Below are positions 21,780 through 31,310 of a stretch of DNA of 64,000 nt, one piece after another. A program made the translations under genes and the position numbers. Source of the stretch: Chamaelirium japonicum (taxonomy: Eukaryota; Streptophyta; Magnoliopsida; Liliales; Melanthiaceae); NCBI GenBank assembly GCA_947650365.1, contig OX393551.1, positions 89,378,697-89,442,696 of the forward strand, in the 5' to 3' direction. The notes beneath the pieces are model-generated. The model searched no databases. It saw only the letters and a program-made list of their open reading frames with translations, and was not told where the DNA came from. Position 1 is the first letter of the stretch. Every line of letters starts with the position of its first letter.

Positions 21780-22200
21780 CCATCTCGTCTACTCAATTTC
21801 TCAAATAGTTTCAAGTTGTGAGACAGCACAACCTTCAATTACCAGGTCATTTAATAAGTTTGGGAGCTCATGTTGCGACACGACCCCTTACAAGCAGATG
21901 TTAAATGGTTTCGGGCTGTGAGACAGCACAACCTTCAATCATCAGGTTGTTTAACAAGTTTGGGAGCTCATGCTGCGACACGACCCCTTACAGGCAGATG
22001 TTAAACAACCTTCAATTACCAGATTGTTTAACAAGTTTGGAAAATCATGTTGCGACACGACCCCTTACAGGCAGATGTTAAATGGTTTTGGGTTGTGAAA
22101 CAATACAACTCCCAACTATCAAATCAGTTAACAAGTTCGAGTAATCGAGTTGCGACACGACCCCTTACAAGCAGATGTTAAACACATTCAAACATTCCAT
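21780..22200 (+). repeat. About 100-bp tandem repeat after integrase of element B, four units
   Basis: TGCGACACGACCCCTTA occurs at 21874, 21974, 22051 and 22151. The period is 100 bp, with one unit shortened to 77 bp. The units are the reverse-orientation counterpart of the 107-bp array at the same place in element A. Confidence 0.85.
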
Positions 22201-22348
22201 TCAAAAAATTAACATCCACATAACATTCAACACAGAAGAGACATTCCATTTCAAACATCCAAAACAACTCTTTTCTATTACTCAAAACTTTGCAGGTACA
22301 AATTTTTAACGATACAGGGTACAAATATAAAGAAAGAAAAAGAGTACA
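22201..22348. other. Non-coding spacer before the antisense ORF
   Basis: AT-rich sequence with repeated ACATTC-type words (CATTCAAACATTCCATTC and similar). On the minus strand it would be the 3' untranslated part of the antisense ORF. No clear polyadenylation signal was identified. Confidence 0.4.
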
Positions 22349-23803
22349 TCAAGGCTTTGCTACACTCTGAGCGCGTGATCTATCTCTCTCGGATCCACCG
22401 CGAGACCTGCTCACCGTAGACGCCTTGGAAGAATAGATGCCGCTAGCATGATCCTGCCTGAGGGCCTCCATCGCCTTCTCCGTAGTTGATCTGTAACTCT
22501 TGCTGTCAACGCGCATCTACTCCAACTCCTTCATGTAGGCCTCCTCCTTGGCTGCGAATGATGCCTCCTTCGCAGCAAGTTCTTCCTTCAGCTCCTGGAT
22601 CTCCATCAACCGATTATAGGCAGAAATTTCCATCCTGAAGAACCTATTCTTCAAGTCTTGGAACTCCTTGTCCAAATCGACGTAGGAGGCATTCAAGTTA
22701 TTCTTCTCCTGCTGTTCTTGGCAAAATGCCTTCTTACTAACAGAGCTGCCCGCAACTTCTCCTTCTCCTCATTCGAGGCCTCTAGGAGGGTGTTCAAACG
22801 AGTGACTTCTGTCGAAACACCCCCCCTCACCGGCCTTCCTGAAGAGCCTGCTAGTGAGCTTCAACACGGCTGAGTGCTGCCAACAATAGGGAGCAAGTCA
22901 GAAGCATATCGAAGAATTACAATTCAAAGCCCAAGTCAAAGTCGATGCACTTACCATAACTTCAAGCCTGTCGAAGGCTTCTTCCAGAGGCATCGTTGTC
23001 TCCGGATCCTCCTCTGGGCGGAGGGCGGAGATGCCATGGAGGTTGAAGAACGGGCTATCCTTCCTTGACACCCACTGGAAGTGGTAGAAGAAGTAGCCCA
23101 AAGCTATCCGGGCCGGTTCGCCTTCAGGAATGCTAGAGTAGCAGGCTCTCAGCTCCTTTTGGTGGTCAGACTCCACCCGGCAGAACGCGTAGATGATCCT
23201 CCATGCGTTCCCCGTCAGCTACCGGGAGCAGAGGCCCAAAGTGTTCAACACTCGAGCAGCAAACATCGGCAAAGGCAGATGCAGTCCACAGTTCAGTTGG
23301 CCGATCGTGATGATCGTCCCCATGATCTGCTCCTTGCTGGCAACGTCACTGAAGACAATCCGCTTGTCGATCCCGAAAGCGGACTGCACTCCAGCGAGGG
23401 CAGGACGGTGGGCACCTTCAGTGAAGCAGCTGAGCAACTTCTCCCACTTGGCCCTCTTGGCTTCAGTGGTCTTCTTGCCAGTGCCAAAATCGAACACTGG
23501 CTCCTCTTCCAACGGCCTCAGCGGCCCCAGCACAAAGTCCGCCTTGGGGATATGCTCTGGCCGGGACGGCATAGAAGCAAACCCCACTCCTAAGTGCCTC
23601 TTGCCGAGCACACCCAGAGCACCTTTGCCCTTGCCTCTGCCTATGATCTTGGGCGAAACCTCAGCCTTCTTCTTCCCCTTCTTCGAAGGAACGACATTCT
23701 TCGTGCTGCCTGAAGACGCTATTGCAACCGATTGAGAGAACACGAAACAAAGAGCAGAGAATTCCGGAGCAAAAGTTGGAGACTCAGAAATTTTTGATAG
23801 CAT
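22349..23803 (-). pseudogene. Antisense ORF of element B with one predicted 78-bp intron, degenerate
   Basis: A long minus-strand frame opens at 23803 (MLSKISESPTFAPEF), opposite to gag-pol. It carries a basic segment (GKKKAEVSPKIIGRGKGKG) and then a globular part (LPLPMFAARVLNTLGL; after one TAG at 23219-23221, LTGNAWRIIYAFCRVES; later FYHFQWVSRKDSPFFNLHG). This resembles the domain annotated in plants as 'putative gypsy-type transposon' or Transposase_28. The frame reaches GAAGTTATG|GTAAGT (intron starts 22954) and would rejoin after TTGGCAG (22877). Beyond it, predicted coiled coil is spread over shifted frames (EASNEEKEKLRAAL, MEIQELKEELAAKEA, KEEAYMKELE) to a TGA at 22349. Antisense extra ORFs are known in Tat-lineage elements. 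The role of the protein is unknown. Two frameshifts and two stops make this copy inactive. Confidence 0.72.
22877..22954 (-). other. Predicted intron in the antisense ORF
   Basis: On the minus strand the donor is ATG|GTAAGTGC and the acceptor TATTGTTGGCAG|CACTC, 78 bp apart, in phase 0. The open frame becomes dissimilar to the surrounding protein past the donor. Length and borders fit a short plant intron. It is inferred from sequence alone. Confidence 0.55.
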
Positions 23804-24041
23804 GGGGAGAAAAATGAGCCTCGGAGCGAAACTTATAGGCCCGGAAGAATTGGTGGGAAAAACGAAGTGCCACGTGGTGCCTCGAGATTACTGCCGTGTT
23901 TTCAAAAGTGCCACATGGCACCTCCAGATCAAAAGCCACATGGCGCATACCAGGCGAAGTGTCGGACCAAGTGAAGCATCGGACCAACCGAAAGGTCGCC
24001 CAAATAGAGCATCGAGCCGCAGAACTTCAACTCCACTTCAC
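23804..24041. other. Spacer upstream of the antisense ORF
   Basis: A plus-strand ORF here is anonymous. On the minus strand CCTATAAGTT at about 23834-23843 lies 30-40 bp before the antisense ATG and could be a TATA box for antisense transcription. Repeated words such as GTGCCACGTGGTGCC and GTGCCACATGGCACC form imperfect palindromes at 23866-23943. Confidence 0.4.
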
Positions 24042-24237
24042 GGACCGATCGATCAACTTTGATCGATCGCTTACAAGATTTTGCCTGTTCAACAGGCAGA
24101 CGATCGGGCGAATTACCGAAGGATCACTTACAAGACTTCGCTCGTTCTTCAGGTAGACGATCGGGCGAATTACCGAAGGATCGCTTACAAGACTTCGCCC
24201 GTTCGACAGGCAGACGATCGGGCGAATTACCAAAGGA
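24042..24237 (+). repeat. 57-bp tandem repeat, three units
   Basis: GACGATCGGGCGAATTACC occurs at 24099, 24156 and 24213, an exact 57-bp period, followed by the larger 119-bp type array. Confidence 0.88.
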
Positions 24238-26330
24238 TGTGGCAAAAAAACCGTGTTTTTTGCCCGATCGCCTCTACTCCCACCGGTTGAATTTAACCGA
24301 TCGGTCACTTTTGACCTATCGGACAAATTCGACCGATCGATCGATTTTCTACTGGATCTGGCAAAAAACCATGTTTTTTGCTCGATCGCCTCAACTTCCA
24401 CCAGTTGAATTTAACCGATCGGTCACTTTTGACCAATCGGACAAATTCGACCGATCGGTCGATTTTCTACTGGATCTGGCAAAAAATCGTGTTTTTTGCC
24501 CGATCGTCTCAAGTCCCATTGGTTGAATTTAACTGATCGGTCACTTTTGACCGATCGGACAAATTTGACCGATCGGTCGATTTTCTACTGGATCAGGCAA
24601 AAAACCGTGTTTTTTGCCCGATCGCCTCAACTCCAACAAGTTGAATTTAACCGATCGGTCACTTTTGACCGATCGGACAAATTCGACTGATCGGTCGATT
24701 TTCTACTGGATCAGGCAAAAAATCGTGTTTTTTGCCCGATCGCCTCAACTCCCACCGGTTGAATTTAACCGATCGGTCACTTTTGACTGATCGGACAAAT
24801 TCGACCGATCGGTCGATTTTCTACTGGATTAGGCAAAAAATCATGTTTTTTGCCCGATCGCCTCAACCCCCAGCGGTTGAATTTAACCGATTGGTCACTT
24901 TTAACCGATCGGACAAATTCAACCGATCGATCGATTTTCTATTGGTCAGGCAAAAAACCGTGTTTTTTGCCCGATCGCCTCAACTCCCACCGGTTGAATA
25001 TAACCAATCGGTCAAAACTGTCTGATTGGACAATTTTGACCGATCGGGCAAATTCGACTGATCGATCGATTTTTCTATTGGATCTGACAAAAAATCGTGT
25101 TTTTTGCCCGATCGCCTCAACTCCCACCGGTTGAATTTAACCGATCGGTCACTTTTGTTCGATCGAACAAATTCAACCGGTCGATCGATTTTCTACTGGA
25201 TCTCGCAAAAAACCGTGTTTTTTGTCCGATCGCCTCAACTCCCACCGGTTGAATTTAACCGATCGGTCACTTTTGACCGATCAGACAAATTCGACCGATC
25301 GGTCGATTTTCTACTGGATCTGGTAAAAAATTATGTTTTTGCCCGATAGCCTTAACTCCCACCGGTTGAATTTAACTGATCGGTCACTTTTGATCGATCG
25401 GACAAATTCAACCGATCGGTCGATTTTCTACTGGATCAGGCAAAAAATCATGTTTTTGCCCGATCGTCTCAACTCCCACCGGTTGAATTTAACCGATCGA
25501 TCACTTTTGACCGATCAGACAAATTCAACCGATCGGTCGATTTTCTACTGGATCAGGCAAAAAACCGTGTTGTTTGCCCGATCGCCTCAACTCTCACCGG
25601 TTGCATTTAACCGATCGGTCACTGTTGACCGATCGGACAAATTTAACTAATCGGTCGATTTTCTATTGGATCAGGCAAAAAAACCATGTTTTTTGCCCGA
25701 TCGCCTCAACCCCCACTGATTTAATTTAATTGATCGGTCACTTTTGACCGATCGGACAAATTCGACCGATTGGTCGATTTTCTACCGGATCTGGCAAAAA
25801 ACCGTGTTTTTTGCCCGATCACCTCAACCTCCACCGGTTGAATTTGCCTGATCGGTCACTTTTGACCGATCAGCCAAATTCAACCGATCGGTCGATTTTC
25901 TACTAGATCTGGCAAAAAACCGTGTTTTTTGTCTGATCGTCTCAACCTCTACCGGTTGGATTTGACCGATCGGTCAAATTCAACCGATCGGTCAAAATTT
26001 AACCGATTGGTCAGATTCGACCGATCGGTTAAATTTAACTGATCGGTCACTTTTGACCGATCAGATAAATTTGACCGATCGATCGGTTTTCTACTGAATT
26101 TGGCGAAGAACGGTGCTTTTTACCCGATCGACCCAGGCTCCACCGGTTGAATTTGATTGATCGGTCAAATTTGACCGATCAGACAAATTTAACCGATCGG
26201 TCAAACTTGACCGATTGGTCGAATTTGATCGTTCGATCGAATTTGATCGATCGGTTAGATTTGATTAATCGGTCAAGTTTGATCGATCGGTCAGATCTGA
26301 AGAACCGGGCGGATTTAGCTTATCTATTGC
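24238..26330 (+). repeat. 116-119 bp ACCGATCGGT-rich tandem array, about 15-18 units
   Basis: Each unit has a GCAAAAAACCGTGTTTTTTGCCCGATCG stem, then CACCGGTTGAATTTAACCGATCGG, a GACCGATCGGACAAATTCGA block and TCGATTTTCTACTGGATC. From about 25960 the array decays into shorter runs of ACCGATCGGTCAAATT with a period near 20 bp. It corresponds to the array at 791-1411 of element A. Unit ORFs (60-155 codons) follow the period and are not genes. Confidence 0.92.
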
Positions 26331-26475
26331 ACTCAATCTATTAATGGTTCTCTCTTCTTTACAGGTGCTAGGGTCCTACAAAGCTCTACAAAACCTCAAC
26401 ATCACTGACCCATGACAAGGAGATTGGATTTTGCACCATCAGTCCAAGTCAGCAAGCACAGCCCCTAGCTAACTT

Positions 26476-26487
26476 GGAGGGGGTAAC
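26476..26487 (+). other. Polypurine tract of element B
   Basis: GGAGGGGGTAAC directly precedes the 3' LTR start TGTAGGTGC. It would prime plus-strand DNA synthesis. Confidence 0.75.
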
Positions 26488-27240
26488 TGTAGGTGCAAAT
26501 TTTGACCAAGTGCTTCACACATCGCGGGACCCACCAGCCCTGCCTGAGGGGTCCACGGAGTCATGCCGCGGGACCCACCAGTCCTGCCTGGGGGGTCCAC
26601 GGAGGCTACCACGGTACCCACCAACCCTGCCTGGGGGGTCCACGGAGGCAACCCCGGGACCCACCCCCTGCCTGGAGGGTCTACAGAGACGACAACGGGA
26701 CCCACTAGCCCTGCCTGGCGGATCCTCGGATACAACGGCGGGACCCACAAGCCCTTCCTGGGGGATCCCAGATACGACGGCAGAAACCGCCATTTGCCTC
26801 GGATTTTCTCTCAAAGATTTCTATAAATAGCAGACACTTCAAATGTAAAAGGATCTGAGATCGATTTCTGAGATCGGATTTCAAAAAACCAGAGAGCAGA
26901 ATCTAAAAACCCAAAGCTCTGACTTCGATATTCCATCTCCTTTGATCTTCTTTTCGAAGAGATCAGTGACACTCGGCCTGTCGAGGTCACTTCGAGTGGA
27001 GTGTTAGTGAATTCGGGTTGCTCTCTATAGCACGGAGACGTAGACTTCGACTGAACTCCGAGATGACACCTTGTGTCAACCTCCTTTCTGTTTGCATATC
27101 GAAAGTCTGAACTCAAAGTCACCAAGGCATCGACCTTCGAACCTACCTTCCAGTCAACAGATCGATCAAAGACCTTCGACTCAACTTCAATTAACAAGTT
27201 GGGCGGAGTCTTCGGATCGGCACGAATATCATCCCCCACA
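26488..27240 (+). mobile_element. 3' LTR of element B, 753 bp
   Basis: It starts TGTAGGTGCAAATTTTGACC and ends ATCCCCCACA. It holds about six 44-bp minisatellite units (26526-26775) against about eight in the 5' LTR. Right flank CCGTC compares with left flank CCGCC. Confidence 0.93.
26822..26829 (+). promoter_or_regulatory. TATA box of 3' LTR B
   Basis: TATAAATA, same context as in the 5' LTR. Readthrough from here would enter the 9-bp satellite. Confidence 0.7.
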
Positions 27241-28670
27241 CCGTCGAAACTGCCAAAACAGCCGAAACTATCAAATTCGCCGAAACTATCGAAACTGCTG
27301 AAACCGCTGAAACCACCGAAACTTCCGAATTCACTGAAATCGCCGAAATCGCTGAAACTACCGAAATCGTCGAAACTACTGAAACCGTCGAAACTACCGA
27401 AACCGTAGAAACCGCCGAAACCACCGAAACCGCCTAAACTGTTGAAATCGCCGAAACTGTCGTAACCGCCGAAACTGCCGAAACCGCAGAAACCACCGAA
27501 ACCGCTAAAACTGCCGAACCCGTCGAAACTGCTGAAATCGCCGAAACTGCCGAAACCGCCGAAACAGCGGAAATCGCTGAAACTGCAAAAACTGCCGAAA
27601 CCATCGAAATTGCCGAAACCGCCGAAATTGCCGAAACCGCCTTTCGCCAAAACCGCCGAAACTACCGAAACTGTCGAAACCCCCGAAATCGCAGAAACTG
27701 CTGAAACCATCGAAACTGCCAAAACAGCCAAAATCGCTGAAATCGTCGAAACTGACGAAATCGTCGAAACCGCCGAAACTGTCGAAACTACCAAAATCGC
27801 TGAAATCGCTGAAACTGCCAAAATTGTCAAAATCGCTGGAACTGCCGAAATCATCGAAATCGCCGAAATCGCCGAAATTGTCGAAACCGTCGAAATCGCC
27901 GAAACTGCCGAAACCGTCAAAATCATCGAAATTGCATAAATCGCCGAAACTGTCAAAGCTATAGAAACCGCCAAAATCGGCGAACTGTCGAAACCGTCGA
28001 AACCGCCGAAATCGCTGAAACTGCTGAAATCGTCGAAATCGCCGAAACTGCCAAAACAGCCAAAACTGCCGAAACTATCAAAATCGCTGAAACTATCGAA
28101 ACCGCAAAAACCGCCGAAACTGTCGAAATAGCCAAAATCGTCAAAACTGCTGAAACCACTGAAACTGTCGAAATCGCCAAAACCGTCGAAACTGTCGAAA
28201 TCATTGGAACTGCCGAAACCACCGAAACCGCTAAAACTACCGAAACCGTCGAAATCACTGAAACTGCCAAAACTGCCAAAACTGCCGAAACAACCGAAAC
28301 CGCCAAAACTGCTGAAACCGCTGAAACTTCGGCCTAAACTCCAGCCGAAACCGACCAAAATTGTCGAAAATTGCTGAAACCGTCGAAACTACCGAAACCG
28401 CTGAAATTGTCAAAATCGTCGAAACCACCGAAACTGTCGAAACTACCGAAACCGCCAAAACTGCTGAAACTGTCAAAACCGTCGAAACTGCCAAAACCAC
28501 CGAAACTACCGAAACCGACCGAAATTGCCGAAACTCCAGCCAAAACCGCCGAAACCGATCGAAACTGTCGAAACTGTCGAAACTCAGGTTGAAACCGCCG
28601 AAACTCTGACCGAAACCGTCAAAACTACTGAAACCACCGAAACTCCGATCGAAACTCTCGAAACCGTTGG
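27241..28670 (+). repeat. 9-bp satellite (CCGAAACTG), block 3
   Basis: This is the continuation of the satellite of H2 after element B. The last roughly 150 bp carry more ACTCC and GACCGA variants. A frame of more than 500 codons on the minus strand crosses from the LTR into this block and is a product of the 9-bp period. Confidence 0.95.
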
Positions 28671-29283
28671 TAGTTTTGGACGAGTACAGTGCATTGGACG
28701 GCTGTGACTTGGGGGGCAGATCTATGGGGCAGAGGATTTGGGTTCGGTGGTTGGGGGTAGGGGGGCGGGGGGTGGCAATGCCCAAGGGCTGTGTGCCACC
28801 GAAGGTGGCCCACTGCAGTGCCGACAGGCACGGGCATTCACTAGTCTATATAACATGGCACATCGGGTATTGTGTTGATTAGGACAAAAAGAACCCTCTT
28901 AGTCATCCGATTTTATGTAAATATCACATCTGTCTGTTGACCCAAATCGACTGACTATCTAATAATTGGCCCCAAATCCCCAATCATAAATCCAAATAAA
29001 AATCTACTATAAAGATATTAAAAACTATGGGTGCAACTTGGATCGGGTAAAACCGAGAACCGACCCAACTTGACCAAATGGGTTGGGTTGGTTTGGGTAT
29101 TTTGATAAAACAGGTAGGTTCGGTTCTAAGTTTTGTGGACCCGACTAAATATGGTCGGTTCCTGATTGGGGCTCGATCAGATCCGACCCAACTCAGAACT
29201 GAAATCATATATATTAGGCCACATATATATGTCACGGGATGGACTTTTGGACAAAATCACACTAGCACCGAGTAATTAGTGCT

Positions 29284-29286
<3 letters not shown>

Positions 29287-29342
<56 letters not shown>
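29287..29342 (+). repeat. (CT)n microsatellite
   Basis: An almost pure CT run of about 55 bp follows TCTCTTCTC and ends in TTTTGAGG. Confidence 0.97.
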
Positions 29343-29345
<3 letters not shown>

Positions 29346-29403
29346 GAGGGTCTTGGGCTTGGGGGTGTGTTTTACTTGTAATTAGTCACGGGATGGACTT
29401 TTG

Positions 29404-29646
29404 GGGGTCGTTTGGTGGCCGTGCAAATGATGTGCATACATCTGCTTGCACATGTGACACGTGCAATTAAAATTTCATGTGTTAAGGTGAAATTTTATTT
29501 GCACAATTTTATGTGCAAAAGCTGTACAAATTAAGCAAGTGTGTATCTAATTACACACATCATGTCACATTAACCAAACAACCATAGTCTGTTTGTACAA
29601 GTGTTTTCAGAATTACAGACTAAAAACACAGGAACCAAATGACCCC
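29404..29646. mobile_element. MITE, probably PIF/Harbinger (Tourist-like), 243 bp
   Basis: The left end GGGGTCGTTTGGTGGCCGTG pairs with the inverted right end, whose reverse complement is GGGGTCATTTGGTTCCTGTG. TTG flanks both sides (29401-29403 and 29647-29649), a 3-bp target duplication. GGGGTC(A/G)TTTGGT ends are common among plant MITEs of this superfamily. It has no coding capacity. Confidence 0.75.
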
Positions 29647-29850
29647 TTGGAGGTCTTGGCTTGCTGTTTACTTGGGTGCTAGTGTGGTTTTGGGGGTCTT
29701 GGAAGGTTAATTAGTGTTCTCTCTCTCTTTAACAAGTAAATCACACCCCGAAGGCAGCCATGGCCGTCGAAGATGGCCGTCCGAGTGCCGACAGGCACGT
29801 CGCTGTCAAAGACGGCCATCGAAGTGCCGATGGGCACAAGCATTTACTTA

Positions 29851-31310
29851 TATAACATTATATGTATATGATATAATTTTTTTTTTTATTTAGTGGTTAA
29901 ACCAATGGCTACGGAGGCTAATCACAATCATTAGTTGGTCACTTATTGTGGTCATGTGGGAATTGGAGTTCTCAAGCATGGATATTCATATGTACTAAAA
30001 TAATTATATAATATTTTTAATAATTTTAGGGTGTATTGCCTGTCTCATGCTTGGATAATGGAGGGTTTCAAATGACCGCCTAAAACCTAACGGTAGTTGC
30101 AACGAATAGTTGAGGAGAACAATGATTTAAACAATGCCTTAATGTTTCCTAAACTGATAAATTAACCTGTTAATCCTTATCTTCATGACTTCAATCGGGC
30201 CTTTGCTCAGTCCTTGTTCGATCCTCGACCTTGAATGGTCACCCTAAAGGACAAGGACCTGCCCCCTAGAACAAAGGGCTATGCTCGTTTGACCCCAACT
30301 CTGCCCTGTCCTTGGCTTTTGACAGACCTAGCCTCCACGCCGTGGCCACGAGGTCATTCCTTCGAATCCCTTCCTTTCCCGATTCCTATTCGAATCCAGT
30401 ACTTCATGGATGTGAATGGTCCTGAGTTAATGAACATTATTAAAGGTTTGGTATTCTTGCATTGTTCATTGGAGATGCTTATTATTCTCTTCCATCTTTC
30501 TTTTCTCGTTTCCTTGCAGGTATTCAAGAAGTCACCGCAATACCCATATCAAGAAACGTTTCTGGATTTCCACGCTCGTCTATTGTAACATCGCACAGGT
30601 GAGCTACCAGTTCCACTTAGAAACGTACAATCAAAAGACGGATAGTGGCATACGGTCCAGTACGTGTTGGCGGCCTACCGACCAATATGCTCTCTATACC
30701 TTAGCAAGAACTAGTTGTTAGATATTTTGAGTATCTCTGTTTAGTCAGTAGCTTCTATTTTAACGTAATAAATGCATGCGATAAAAAATAAAAAAAAATT
30801 GTAATTTCTTTTTAGGAACAATTCACAGGGATGGATGGTACATAGTTGCGCCAAAGACCTTGTAACATCATGGCTTTGACATCAATCAGTTGGACAAAAG
30901 TCATGTCCCATAAATTATCAGTGGTAGTAATATGTGCAATTTTAGCCCACCAATCCGTGCAAGAGTTGGTCTGTCCATGAGTTCGGCCCAACTAACTTGC
31001 GCACACAGGATCAGGCCTGACCAAATCGGACAATTAAGATGGGTGACCCTATCTCCTATCCCTTTAGGTTGAGGAGTCTTTTTTTTTTGAGAGAGAGGTG
31101 GCATCCCTATATGGGAGGGGGTTAGGCGGACCCCAACTTGTGTATTAGAATTATAAGTAGTATATATAGTATATGAATTCAATAGTGTTGAGTTTAGTGA
31201 AGGCCCAAACAACTGTAAAACAAACCCAGCCTATAGCTTGGACATGGTCGCCTATGTTGAGGAGTCTTATGAGGATAAAACTCATGTTTCACCTTCTTTG
31301 CAAGCGGAGA
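29851..31310. other. Unassigned sequence, no gene recognised
   Basis: A 117-aa plus-strand frame (30235-30588) shows no domain I recognise. TTTCTCGTTTCCTTGCAG at about 30511-30528 looks like an intron acceptor, but no matching exon structure could be built. T- and A-rich runs occur near 29879-29890, 30785-30800 and 31078-31088. The sequence may be old retrotransposon debris. Confidence 0.35.

Larger units (their letters stand above)
10728..27240 (+). mobile_element. Element B: Tat/Retand-type Ty3-gypsy retrotransposon, 16.5 kb with nested insertions
   Basis: The order is 5' LTR (10728-11568), primer site, gag, protease, RT, RNase H, archaeal-type RNase H, integrase, a 100-bp array, an antisense ORF, 57-bp and 119-bp arrays, a polypurine tract and the 3' LTR (26488-27240). 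A hAT element and a copia LTR interrupt pol. The flanks CCGCC/CCGTC fit a 5-bp target duplication with one change. Gag-protease-RT-RNase H-integrase order, the second RNase H and the antisense ORF identify the Tat lineage. All coding regions carry stops, frameshifts or deletions, so the copy is dead. Confidence 0.9.
8025..28844 (+). mobile_element. Helitron-like element H2, about 4.3 kb, split by gypsy element B
   Basis: It starts (T to A)CTATATAACATGGCAC at 8025 and ends with the hairpin GTGCC-GACA-GGCAC (28818-28831), a nine-base spacer and CTAG (28841-28844). Excluding element B (10728-27240) it is about 4307 bp. It is made of two copies of a 1582-bp duplicated block (foldback element plus 9-bp satellite), further satellite, and a 3' part resembling the tail of H1. 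No Rep/helicase is encoded. The boundaries rest on termini shared with H1 and H3. An alternative is a chain of unrelated fragments. Confidence 0.55.
28845..29850 (+). mobile_element. Helitron-like element H3, degenerate 3' end
   Basis: It starts TCTATATAACATGGCACATCGGG right after the CTAG of H2, matching H1 in its first 17 bases. A candidate 3' end is the hairpin GTGCC-GATG-GGCAC (29824-29837), then AAGCATTTA and CTTA where CTAG is expected. Inside lie a (CT)n tract and a Harbinger-like MITE. No coding sequence is recognised. Confidence 0.5.

Noticed and set aside
24059..25650. Repeated 60-155 codon frames (DRSLLTDRTNSTDRS and similar)
   Set aside because: They are read through the 116-119 bp array of element B, repeat by repeat. 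No non-repetitive coding part.
29777..29795. Extra GTGCC-GACA-GGCAC hairpin as another Helitron end
   Set aside because: It is followed by GTCGCTGTC and not by a nine-base spacer and CTRR. Probably an internal duplicate of the end hairpin.
30235..30588. 117-aa frame as a host gene exon
   Set aside because: No domain, no splice structure that extends it, and a setting full of transposon debris.
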